Positions 16,533-23,973 of a stretch of DNA of 64,000 nucleotides are shown here, in pieces; within the stretch, counting starts at the first letter, position 1; the number at the start of each line of letters is the position of its first letter. Position numbers and translations under genes: made by a program. The notes under the pieces were generated by a model. It had not been told where the DNA came from, searched no databases, and was given only the letters and a program-made list of their open reading frames with translations. The stretch is from Pseudomonas sp. B28(2017) (lineage in GTDB: Bacteria; Pseudomonadota; Gammaproteobacteria; Pseudomonadales; Pseudomonadaceae): positions 1 to 64,000 of the forward strand of contig NZ_NEJH01000002.1 of the NCBI RefSeq assembly GCF_002113025.1, written 5' to 3'.

Positions 16533-16760
16533 TCAGCCCGCCACGGACGCCTGCTCGTCCATCTTCTGTCGCAGACTCAATGGACGCATGTCGGTCCAGG
16601 TTTCTTCGATGTAGGCCAGGCACTCCTTCTTCAGCCCGCTTTTGCCTACGGTGCGCCAGCCTGGCGGCACGGCTTTGTAGTCCGGCCAGATCGAGTATTG
16701 CTCTTCGTGATTGACCACGACCTGAAAGAGGATGTCCTCGCGGTCGAATACTGACGTCAT
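16533..16760 (-). CDS. MbtH-like protein
   Basis: A 75-residue MbtH-family protein: [49 protein letters not shown] carry the three conserved tryptophans and the family signature. MbtH proteins bind adenylation domains of non-ribosomal peptide synthetases and are needed for their activity or solubility; here the partner should be the pyoverdine synthetases, including PvdL. The ribosome binding site GGAGAG precedes the ATG. It has its own PvdS box, located over the end of pvdH. Confidence 0.93.
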   Translation of the reverse strand: MTSVFDREDILFQVVVNHEEQYSIWPDYKAVPPGWRTVGKSGLKKECLAYIEETWTDMRPLSLRQKMDEQASVAG

Positions 16761-16820
16761 GGTGTCTCTCCATCGTTTTCGGGCGGGCTGTGCTGTGTGC
16801 GCAGCCTTTATGTAGTAGGA

Positions 16821-16844
16821 ACGATCCGCAGGGCGGAAAATTTA
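16821..16844 (-). promoter_or_regulatory. PvdS box upstream of mbtH
   Basis: On the minus strand TAAAT (complement of 16840-16844), 16 bp, CGT (complement of 16821-16823): the iron-starvation box recognised by PvdS. It overlaps the stop codon of pvdH (16842-16844) and lies about 60 bp before mbtH. Confidence 0.8.
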
Positions 16845-18227
16845 AAGACTGGCGGCCAGGGCCCGGCCAAAAATCTCGGCCACGCGATCGATTTCCGCAG
16901 CGGTAATTACCAGTGGCGGCAGGAAGCGCACCACCGCACCATGGCGGCCGCCGAGTTCCAGGATCAAGCCACGCTTGAGGCATTCGCGCTGCACCAGTGG
17001 TGCCAGGCGGGCGAAGGCCGGCGGATGACCTTGGGCATCCAGCGCACCCGTCGGGTCGACCAGTTCGACGCCGAGCATCAAGCCACGCCCACGAATATCA
17101 CCCAGTTGCGGGAAGTCCCGTTGCAGGATGCGCAAGTGCTCGGCCAGGCGCTCGCCCATCGCGGCGGCATGCTCGCAGACCTTGTGTTCGACCAGATAAC
17201 GCATCACCGCGCAACCGGCAGCCATGGCCATCTGGTTGCCGCGGAACGTCCCCGCATGGGCACCCGGCAGCCAGGTGTCGAGCCAGTCGCGGTAGACCAC
17301 CACCGCCAGCGGCAAACTGCCGCCGATGGCCTTGGACATCACCACGACATCGGGAATAATCCCGGCATGCTCGAAGGCGAACATCTTGCCGGTGCGGGCG
17401 AATCCACTCTGGATTTCATCGACGATCAGCGCGACCCCCGTCTGTTCGGTGATCCGCCGCACACCACGCAACCAGTCCATATCCGCCGGGATCACCCCGC
17501 CCTCGCCCTGCACCACTTCCACGATCACCGCCGCCGGCAATTGCACGCCGGCCTCGGGATCGTTGAGCAGGTTTTCCAGGTAACTCAGATTGGCTTTGAC
17601 CCCTGCTGCACCGCCAAGCCCGAACGGGCAGCGGTAATCGTAAGGGTACGGCATGAACTGCACGCCGCTGCCAAGCAAGGCGCCCAGGGGCTTTTTCGGC
17701 CCCAGGCTGCCCATCAGGCTCAACGCGCCCTGACTCATGCCGTGATAACCACCCTGGAACGAGATCACGGTGCTACGACCGGTGGCGGTACGTACCAGTT
17801 TCAGTGCGGCTTCTACGGCGTCGGTGCCCGTGGGGCCACAGAACTGGATCTTCGCTTCAGCGGCCAGGGCAGGCGGCAGCAGACTGAACAGATCCTGGAC
17901 GAACCGGTCCTTGACCGGCGTGGTCAAGTCTAGGGTGTGCAACGGCAGTTCATCGGTCAGCACTTGTTGAATGGCTTCGATCACCACCGGATGGTTGTGC
18001 CCCAGAGCCAGGGTTCCGGCACCGGCCAGGCAGTCGATGAACGTGCGGCCTTCGACGTCTTCGACGTATATGCCCTTGGCGCGCTTGAGCGCCAGGGGAA
18101 TGCGTCGCGGATAGCTGCGGGCATTGGACTCCTGCCGGCTCTGACGAGCCAGCAGCGGTGATTCGTTGAATTGATAAAGCGTCTCGGCGGACGTCGCCGG
18201 CTGCTCTTCGATGGTAGCGACTGGCAT
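16842..18227 (-). CDS. pvdH: L-2,4-diaminobutyrate:2-oxoglutarate aminotransferase
   Basis: A 461-residue class III PLP aminotransferase. It makes L-2,4-diaminobutyrate from aspartate semialdehyde, which PvdL loads as its third amino acid. Visible features: GTDAVEAALKLVRTATGR (PLP phosphate region), IVDEIQSGFARTG (Asp that binds the pyridine nitrogen), and the PLP lysine in VVMSKAIGG. The start at 18227 follows GAGGGG and gives the usual N-terminus; an upstream in-frame start exists at 18269. A PvdS box lies 37-60 bp upstream. Confidence 0.92.
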   Translation of the reverse strand: MPVATIEEQPATSAETLYQFNESPLLARQSRQESNARSYPRRIPLALKRAKGIYVEDVEGRTFIDCLAGAGTLALGHNHPVVIEAIQQVLTDELPLHTLDLTTPVKDRFVQDLFSLLPPALAAEAKIQFCGPTGTDAVEAALKLVRTATGRSTVISFQGGYHGMSQGALSLMGSLGPKKPLGALLGSGVQFMPYPYDYRCPFGLGGAAGVKANLSYLENLLNDPEAGVQLPAAVIVEVVQGEGGVIPADMDWLRGVRRITEQTGVALIVDEIQSGFARTGKMFAFEHAGIIPDVVVMSKAIGGSLPLAVVVYRDWLDTWLPGAHAGTFRGNQMAMAAGCAVMRYLVEHKVCEHAAAMGERLAEHLRILQRDFPQLGDIRGRGLMLGVELVDPTGALDAQGHPPAFARLAPLVQRECLKRGLILELGGRHGAVVRFLPPLVITAAEIDRVAEIFGRALAASL

Positions 18228-18263
18228 CTCTCGACCCCTCAATAAGGTTTTCCTGTTCTGGAA

Positions 18264-18287
18264 ACGCATCAGCGCTTGAGGGATTTA
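18264..18287 (-). promoter_or_regulatory. PvdS box upstream of pvdH
   Basis: Minus strand: TAAAT (complement of 18283-18287), 16 bp, CGT (complement of 18264-18266), an exact match to the iron-starvation sigma consensus. Confidence 0.85.
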
Positions 18288-18307
18288 GGCGGTAACACGG
18301 AAACCTT

Positions 18308-18409
18308 TGTAGGAGCGAGCTCTGCTCGCGATGGACTCAAGAACACCGCGTTCATCCAGAAAGCACGCGTTATCGTTATCGACCATCGCGAGCGAGCTCG
18401 CTCCTACAG
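18308..18409. repeat. REPIN between pvdH and sensor kinase
   Basis: Inverted REP arms GTAGGAGCGAGCTCTGCTCG (18309-18328) and CGCGAGCGAGCTCGCTCCTA (18388-18407) flank a spacer with AACACCGCG and ACGCGTTATCGTTATCGACC. The spacer resembles that of the units at 36995 and 51140. Confidence 0.85.
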
Positions 18410-18425
18410 TGGTATGTAGCGTTTG

Positions 18426-19748
18426 TCAGATGGATTGCAGCGGCATCGTCAGCTCAACCCGCAAGCCGTCCGGTCGGCTATCGAAATGCAACGTGCAGCC
18501 GCAACGCTGAACGATGGCCTGGACAATCGCCAGGCCCAGGCCACAGCCTGTGCTCTGGCCGTTGCGCCAGAAGCGCTGGGTCAGGTGTTGCAAATCCTCT
18601 TCGGCAATCCCCGGCCCATGGTCGCGCACCACGAACTGCACACGATTGCCGGTGGTTTCCAGGCTTAATTCCACCGCTTTGTCGGCCGGGGTATGACGTA
18701 GCGCGTTGTCGAGCAAGTTGCGCAGCGCGGCAATCGACAGCACCGCTGGCATTTGTACAGGTGCTGCGGAGACCTTGCCCGGCACCTGAAACCTGATGCG
18801 TTGACGATCACCGCTCGCCGCGTCCTGAATCGCCAGTTTCGCCACTTGCTCGGCGTTGCATTGCACACCGTCGTCAAACGACAGACTGCCCTCGACTCGC
18901 GCCAGCAACAGCAATTGTTCGAGGGTCCGGTGCATGCGGTCCGCGCCCTCTTCGGCCCGGGCCAGGGACTGATCCCGAGCGTTGCCGTCGGTCATCCGCG
19001 CCACTTGCAGGTGGGTCTTGATCGCAGTCAGCGGGCTGCGCAGTTCATGGGCAGCGTCCCCGGTCAGGCGACGTTCGCGCTCGATAGTCTTGCCGATGCG
19101 CTGGAGCAACTGGTTCTGGGTTTCCAGCAAGGGTTGCAGCTCGCTGGGCAATGGCTGGATCTGCAAGGGCTCGAGGGAGTCGGCGCTGCGACGCATCAAG
19201 GCATCGCGCATGCGGTTGAGCGGCGCCAACCCCTGGCCGATGCCCAGCCATAGCAGGCACAGGCAGCCGAGCAAAGCCACGCCGACCGGTACCGAAGCGG
19301 CCAGCAGGATCGACATGTTCAAGGCTTCACGCTCGATCTGCCGGTCGGCGGTGGTGATGCGCAGATCGCCCCGGGCCAATGTGAAACTGCGCCACGGCGC
19401 ACCGTCGATCATCTGATCGTGAAAACCCAGTTTTTCGGCCTCCAGGGTCTGCTGCGGATCGGTGTGACTGCGGGCAAGGATTTCACCGCGCAGCGAGCTG
19501 ACCTGGCACGCCATGCCCCCTGGAATGTTCAGTTGTTCGGCGCTGAAGTGGGTGCCCTCGCCCTTGCTCGGCACGGGCGGCAGTTGTTCCATCAGGCCGG
19601 CGACCATGCGTGCCGACGCCACCAGGCGCTGGTCAAGGGAAAACATCATCTGATTGCGCAAATCGCTGAGCATCCAGGCCGCGGCCAGGGCCCAGATCAA
19701 CGCAAATGCGGCGCCGAGCGTCAGGCTCAGGCGCAAACGCAGGCTCAT
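18426..19748 (-). CDS. Two-component sensor histidine kinase
   Basis: A 440-residue inner-membrane kinase: TM1 near 7-28, a periplasmic sensor of about 120 residues, TM2 near 147-170, HAMP-like linker, then HisKA with the phospho-acceptor in GDAAHELRSPLTA and HATPase boxes NLLDNALRH, DHGPGI, GCGLGLAIV. It starts at an ATG overlapping the stop of the regulator gene (TGATG); a GTG one codon earlier is possible. The pair is divergent from dsbD, matching the PA2479-PA2480 next to dsb genes in P. aeruginosa. The signal is unknown; periplasmic redox state or metal stress is plausible. Confidence 0.88.
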   Translation of the reverse strand: MSLRLRLSLTLGAAFALIWALAAAWMLSDLRNQMMFSLDQRLVASARMVAGLMEQLPPVPSKGEGTHFSAEQLNIPGGMACQVSSLRGEILARSHTDPQQTLEAEKLGFHDQMIDGAPWRSFTLARGDLRITTADRQIEREALNMSILLAASVPVGVALLGCLCLLWLGIGQGLAPLNRMRDALMRRSADSLEPLQIQPLPSELQPLLETQNQLLQRIGKTIERERRLTGDAAHELRSPLTAIKTHLQVARMTDGNARDQSLARAEEGADRMHRTLEQLLLLARVEGSLSFDDGVQCNAEQVAKLAIQDAASGDRQRIRFQVPGKVSAAPVQMPAVLSIAALRNLLDNALRHTPADKAVELSLETTGNRVQFVVRDHGPGIAEEDLQHLTQRFWRNGQSTGCGLGLAIVQAIVQRCGCTLHFDSRPDGLRVELTMPLQSI

Positions 19749-20428
19749 CACTTCGATTCTTCTCCGCCATCAGCCGGCCCCAGGCGATAACCCAGGCCGC
19801 GCACGGTCTCGACAATGCCGTTGCCGAGTTTACGCCGCAGGTGATGGATATGGACGTTGAGGGCGTTGCTTTCCAGCTCGTCGTTGAAACCGTAGACGCT
19901 GTCCTTGAGTTGCTCGGTGGACAGCACGCGCCCACGGTTGTGCAACAAGGCTTGCAGCAGCGACTGTTCACGGCGCGACAGGTCCACCGGCTGCCCCGCG
20001 AGCGTGGTTTCGCGGCTGCTTGGGTCGTAAGTCAAAGCGCCATGTTCGATCAGGTTGACGCTGCGGCCTGCCACCCGTCGCAACAGCGTGTGCAAGCGTG
20101 CAGCCAGTTCACGCAGGTCGAACGGTTTGAGCAGGTAATCATCGGCACCGGCTTGCAGGCCATCGACGCGGTCGGTGACCGAATCACGTGCAGTGAGGAT
20201 CAAAACCGGCAGTTCCAGGCCTTGATGGCGCAACTGCTGCAGCAGCTTGAGGCCGTCTTCGTCCGGCAGGCCAAGGTCGAGCACCATGACGTCGAACTCC
20301 GCGACCTTGAGCATCGCCCGGGCGGCGGATGCCGTGGCGACGTGTTCCACGGTAAGGCCCTGGGCGGTCAGGCCGGCGACAATGCCGCTGGCGATCAGCT
20401 CATCGTCTTCGCAAACCAGTACGTGCAT
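19748..20428 (-). CDS. OmpR-family response regulator
   Basis: A 226-residue regulator: receiver domain 1-115 with acidic pair E7-D8-D9, phospho-acceptor D51 (MVLDLGLPD) and K101 (LLKPFD), then a winged-helix DNA-binding domain (LSRREQSLLQALLHNRGRVLS ... NVHIHHLRRKLG). First gene of the operon with the kinase. Direct repeats with 11-bp spacing in the divergent promoter are its likely binding sites. Confidence 0.9.
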   Translation of the reverse strand: MHVLVCEDDELIASGIVAGLTAQGLTVEHVATASAARAMLKVAEFDVMVLDLGLPDEDGLKLLQQLRHQGLELPVLILTARDSVTDRVDGLQAGADDYLLKPFDLRELAARLHTLLRRVAGRSVNLIEHGALTYDPSSRETTLAGQPVDLSRREQSLLQALLHNRGRVLSTEQLKDSVYGFNDELESNALNVHIHHLRRKLGNGIVETVRGLGYRLGPADGGEESK

Positions 20429-20450
20429 GGGGAGCCTCGTAGAAATAAAG

Positions 20451-20535
20451 CCGATTAAGCCGTTGACCGATTAAGCCGACATTATGCCGCAAGAGCCAAC
20501 GCCACAAGGCCGAGGCGGTTAATCATCGGTTAATC
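20451..20535. promoter_or_regulatory. Direct repeats, likely response-regulator sites
   Basis: Two direct-repeat pairs lie between the regulator gene and dsbD. CCGATTAAGCCG occurs at 20451-20462 and 20467-20478 (16 bp apart) and CGGTTAATC at 20516-20524 and 20527-20535 (11 bp apart). Half-sites of TTAA type spaced by one helical turn are typical for OmpR/PmrA-family regulators. Confidence 0.6.
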
Positions 20536-20582
20536 GCCACCCGCCACTGTGCATCTCAATAGCACAGGGCAAAGGCTTATCC

Positions 20583-22319
20583 ATGCATCGTCTGTTTTTA
20601 CTTTTTACCCTCATGATCGCTGGCCTGGCCCAGGCGGGAACCAATCCATTCGACACCAAACCCGAGTTTCTCCCGGTCGATAAAGCGTTCGCGTTTACCT
20701 CTGAACGCCTGGAGTCCGGTGAAACCCAATTCTATTGGCAGATCGCCGACGGCTATTACCTGTACCAGAAACGTTTGAAATTCGACGGTTTACCTGTCGC
20801 GCAGCATCCCGCGTTGCCGGAAGGCGAAGCCCACAGCGACGAGTTTTTCGGTGAACAGCAGGTCTATCGCCAGGGTCTTGAACTGAAGATCCCGGCCGGT
20901 GCCAGCGGTACGCTCAAGGTCAGTTATCAGGGCTGTGCCGATGCCGGATTGTGTTATCCGCCGCAGACGCAGGTCGTCGATCTGGGTGGCAAAGCGGCCA
21001 CCGTTGCGACAAACGAAGCACCGGACCAGGCACTGGCCAGCAGCCTGCAACAACGGGCGCTGGGCTGGAGCCTTCTGGTGTTCTTCGGCCTCGGCCTGCT
21101 GCTGGCCTTCACCCCCTGTTCGTTACCAATGCTGCCGATTCTGGCCGGGTTGATCGTCGGTAGCGGCGCCACGCCCAAACGGGGATTCGCCCTGGCCGGC
21201 AGTTACGTGGTCAGCATGGCGCTGGTGTATGCGGCGATGGGTGTCCTGGCCGCCTCCCTCGGGGCGAACCTGCAAGCCTGGTTACAGAATCCCTGGCTGC
21301 TGGGCAGTTTCGCGGCGATTTTCGTGCTGCTGGCGCTGCCGATGTTCGGCTACTTCGAACTGCAACTGCCGGTGGCCGTGCGCGATCGCCTGGAAAACGT
21401 CTCGCGCAATCAACGCGGCGGCAGCCTGATCGGCGCCGGAGTACTGGGCGCCCTGTCCGGCCTGCTGGTCGGCCCGTGCATGACCGCACCGCTGGCCGGC
21501 GCCCTGCTCTACATCGCGCAAAGCGGTAACGCGTTGCATGGCGGATTGATTCTGTTCGCCATGGGCATCGGTATCGGCGTGCCGCTGCTGTTGCTGGTGA
21601 CCGTCGGTAATCGCTTCATGCCCAAACCCGGTGCCTGGATGAACCTGGTCAAAGGCATCTTCGGCTTCCTGTTCCTCGCCACTGCGTTGTTGATGCTGCG
21701 CCCGGTGCTGGACGAATCGCTGTGGGTCGGTTCGTGCGGTGCGCTGCTGTTGATCGCGGCCTACAGCGCCTGGAAACAATCGGAAGGTTTCGGCCGTATC
21801 GCGCACCTGTTTGGCGCCAGTTCGTTGCTGCTCGGTTTGTGGGGCGGCCTGCTGGTGATCGGGGCGGCCGGTGGCAGTGACGATCCGTTCAAGCCGTTGC
21901 AGGTTTTCCGCGCCTCGAACCAGGCGGTGGCTGCCGTGCCTGTTGGCCACGATGCCTTCACCACCATCAAGGATCCGCAGGTACTGCAACAGGAACTCGA
22001 CGCCGCGCAAGCTCGGGGGCAGTGGGTGCTGCTGGACTACTACGCCGACTGGTGCGTGTCGTGCAAGGTCATGGAAAAGCAGGTGTTCGGCAAAGCCAAT
22101 GTCCTGGAGGCCCTGAACGACGTGCGCTTGCTTCGGCTGGACGTGACCGCCGACAATGCCGCCAGCCGCGAACTGCTTGGCCGTTACAAAGTGCCAGGAC
22201 CACCGAGCCTGCTGTGGATTGGCGCTGACGGTGAAGAGCGGCGCAGCCAGCGCATCACCGGCGAGGTCGATGCCGATACCTTCCTGCAACGCTGGACCAA
22301 CACCCGAGACGCCCATTAA
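20583..22319 (+). CDS. dsbD: Thiol:disulfide interchange protein DsbD
   Basis: A 578-residue inner-membrane protein that carries electrons from cytoplasmic thioredoxin to periplasmic disulfide isomerases. Signal peptide 1-18; nDsbD domain with its cysteine pair C118 and C124; about eight membrane helices (near 155-420) with cysteines in FTPCSLPMLP and VGPCMTAP; C-terminal thioredoxin domain with C491-V-S-C494 (DWCVSCK). All three redox sites are present. It is coupled to the next gene by TAATG. Likely controlled by the divergent two-component system. Confidence 0.93.
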   Translation: MHRLFLLFTLMIAGLAQAGTNPFDTKPEFLPVDKAFAFTSERLESGETQFYWQIADGYYLYQKRLKFDGLPVAQHPALPEGEAHSDEFFGEQQVYRQGLELKIPAGASGTLKVSYQGCADAGLCYPPQTQVVDLGGKAATVATNEAPDQALASSLQQRALGWSLLVFFGLGLLLAFTPCSLPMLPILAGLIVGSGATPKRGFALAGSYVVSMALVYAAMGVLAASLGANLQAWLQNPWLLGSFAAIFVLLALPMFGYFELQLPVAVRDRLENVSRNQRGGSLIGAGVLGALSGLLVGPCMTAPLAGALLYIAQSGNALHGGLILFAMGIGIGVPLLLLVTVGNRFMPKPGAWMNLVKGIFGFLFLATALLMLRPVLDESLWVGSCGALLLIAAYSAWKQSEGFGRIAHLFGASSLLLGLWGGLLVIGAAGGSDDPFKPLQVFRASNQAVAAVPVGHDAFTTIKDPQVLQQELDAAQARGQWVLLDYYADWCVSCKVMEKQVFGKANVLEALNDVRLLRLDVTADNAASRELLGRYKVPGPPSLLWIGADGEERRSQRITGEVDADTFLQRWTNTRDAH

Positions 22320-23173
22320 TGCTGACCTTCACTCTCGGCACCTTTGCCATCGCGCTTAATCATCTGCTGCTGATCAGTGCGCTGGCGCTGGCCACGTTTG
22401 TCGGCTGGCGAGTGGCCAAGCGTGGCGGCGACAACCCCGAGTCGGTGCTGTTCAGCCTGTTTCTAATGGGCATGCTGGCAGCGCGAATCGGTTTCGTGGC
22501 GGCCTATTGGGCTCACTATCACAACGATCCGTGGCAGATCATTGATCTGCGCGATGGCGGTTTCCTCGCCTGGCCAGGGATGATTGTCGTTTTGCTTGCC
22601 ACCCTGTACCGCGGCTGGCGTCGCCCGGGTTTGCGCCGACCATTGGGCTTTGGCGTGGCCAGTGGCCTGGCGTTCTGGTTGTTGGCGACGTTCTCCCTGT
22701 CGATTTATGAACAAGGCACACGCCTGCCGGAAATCGCCCTGCGCAATGCCTCCGGCGAAACCGTGCAACTGGCCGACTACAAGGGCGGCCCGTTGGTGAT
22801 CAATCTCTGGGCCACCTGGTGCCCGCCGTGCCGCCGGGAAATGCCGGTGCTGGAAAACGCCCAGCGACACCGGCCGGATCTGACGTTCCTGTTCGTCAAT
22901 CAGGCGGAAAGCATGCAAAGCGTCGCGACCTTCCTCGAAACCCAGGGCCTGAGCCTGTCCAACGTGCTGTTCGACGGCGGCGGGCGACTGAGCCATGCCG
23001 TCGGTTCCATGGCATTGCCAACTACGCTGTTCTACAGCCCCGAAGGTCGCCTGCTGGGCAGCCATCTGGGCGAGTTGTCGGACGCCAGCCTGGCCCGCGC
23101 ACTGGAAAACTTCGACACTGTACCCGCCACCTCTGCAAGGAAACTGCCATGCCCCGCCTCCGCCACCTGCTGA
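22319..23173 (+). CDS. Membrane-anchored TlpA-like thioredoxin protein
   Basis: A 284-residue protein with an N-terminal membrane module of four hydrophobic segments (about 8-28, 43-63, 80-97, 108-128), resembling the Lgt-like lead of some redoxins, and a C-terminal TlpA/ResA thioredoxin domain (about 138-270) with the active site WATWCPPCRREM and cis-proline region MALPTTLFY. It should receive electrons from DsbD and reduce periplasmic disulfides. The C-terminal 25 bases overlap the dsbG start. Corresponds in order to PA2477. Confidence 0.8.
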   Translation: MLTFTLGTFAIALNHLLLISALALATFVGWRVAKRGGDNPESVLFSLFLMGMLAARIGFVAAYWAHYHNDPWQIIDLRDGGFLAWPGMIVVLLATLYRGWRRPGLRRPLGFGVASGLAFWLLATFSLSIYEQGTRLPEIALRNASGETVQLADYKGGPLVINLWATWCPPCRREMPVLENAQRHRPDLTFLFVNQAESMQSVATFLETQGLSLSNVLFDGGGRLSHAVGSMALPTTLFYSPEGRLLGSHLGELSDASLARALENFDTVPATSARKLPCPASATC

Positions 23174-23916
23174 CCCTGAGCCTCGGTGCTGCCCTGCTGC
23201 ACCTGCCATCGGTGCAGGCCGAAGAATTGCCCGATGCGATCAGGAAAATCGAGGCCAAGGGCGCGAAAATCGTCGGCCAGTTCGACGCCCCCGACGGCTT
23301 GCACGGTTATGCCGCGCAATACCAGAACCGCGGTATGGCGCTGTACCTGACTCCGGATGGCAAACACGTGCTGCTGGGCAACTTGTATGACGCCGAGGGC
23401 AATGACCTGAGCAGCGCACCATTGCAGAAACTGGTGTACGCACCGATGGCCAAGGAAATCTGGGCCAAGTTCGAAACAAGCAACTGGATCGGTGACGGCA
23501 AAAAGGATGCACCGCGCGTGGTGTACCTGTTCAGTGACCCGAACTGCCCGTACTGCAACATGTTCTGGGAACAGGCCCGGCCGTGGGTCAAGGCCGGCAA
23601 GGTGCAGTTGCGCCACATCATGGTGGGCATCATCCGCGAAGACAGCCCGGGGAAATCCGCCGCACTGCTCGCGGCCAAAGACCCGGAAAAAGCCCTGCAG
23701 GAGCACGAAGCCGCTGGCAAAGGCAGCTCGCTCAAGGCCCTGAAGGAAGTGCCTCCAGTGATTCAGGCAAAACTGGCGGCCAACATGCAGTTGATGGAGG
23801 AGCTGGAGCTGCAGGCGACACCGGCGATTTTCTACATGGACGACAAGGGTAATCTGCAACAGCAGCAAGGCGCGCCTTCGCCGGACAAACTGGTGAAGAT
23901 TCTCGGGCCAAAGTGA
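23149..23916 (+). CDS. dsbG: Periplasmic disulfide isomerase/sulfenic acid reductase DsbG
   Basis: A 255-residue secreted DsbC/DsbG-family protein: signal peptide 1-24 (ending SVQA), an N-terminal dimerisation domain and a thioredoxin domain with active site NCPYCN and cis-proline segment LQATPAIFYMDD. Kept reduced by DsbD, it repairs misoxidised or sulfenylated cysteines. Start at 23149 has AAGGAAA upstream and overlaps the preceding gene. Last gene of the dsb operon, convergent with pvdL. Confidence 0.9.
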   Translation: MPRLRHLLTLSLGAALLHLPSVQAEELPDAIRKIEAKGAKIVGQFDAPDGLHGYAAQYQNRGMALYLTPDGKHVLLGNLYDAEGNDLSSAPLQKLVYAPMAKEIWAKFETSNWIGDGKKDAPRVVYLFSDPNCPYCNMFWEQARPWVKAGKVQLRHIMVGIIREDSPGKSAALLAAKDPEKALQEHEAAGKGSSLKALKEVPPVIQAKLAANMQLMEELELQATPAIFYMDDKGNLQQQQGAPSPDKLVKILGPK

Positions 23917-23923
23917 CCTCATC

Positions 23924-23955
23924 GCCCCCTTCGCGAGCGGGCTCGCGAAGGGGGC
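23924..23955. terminator. REP-like hairpin between dsbG and pvdL
   Basis: A perfect 14-bp stem (GCCCCCTTCGCGAG / CTCGCGAAGGGGGC) with a CGGG loop eight bases after the dsbG stop and 18 bases after the pvdL stop on the other strand. It is a single REP-type palindrome without T-run and probably limits read-through or protects both 3' ends. Confidence 0.6.
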
Positions 23956-23973
23956 AGTAAAGACACTAGAAAA

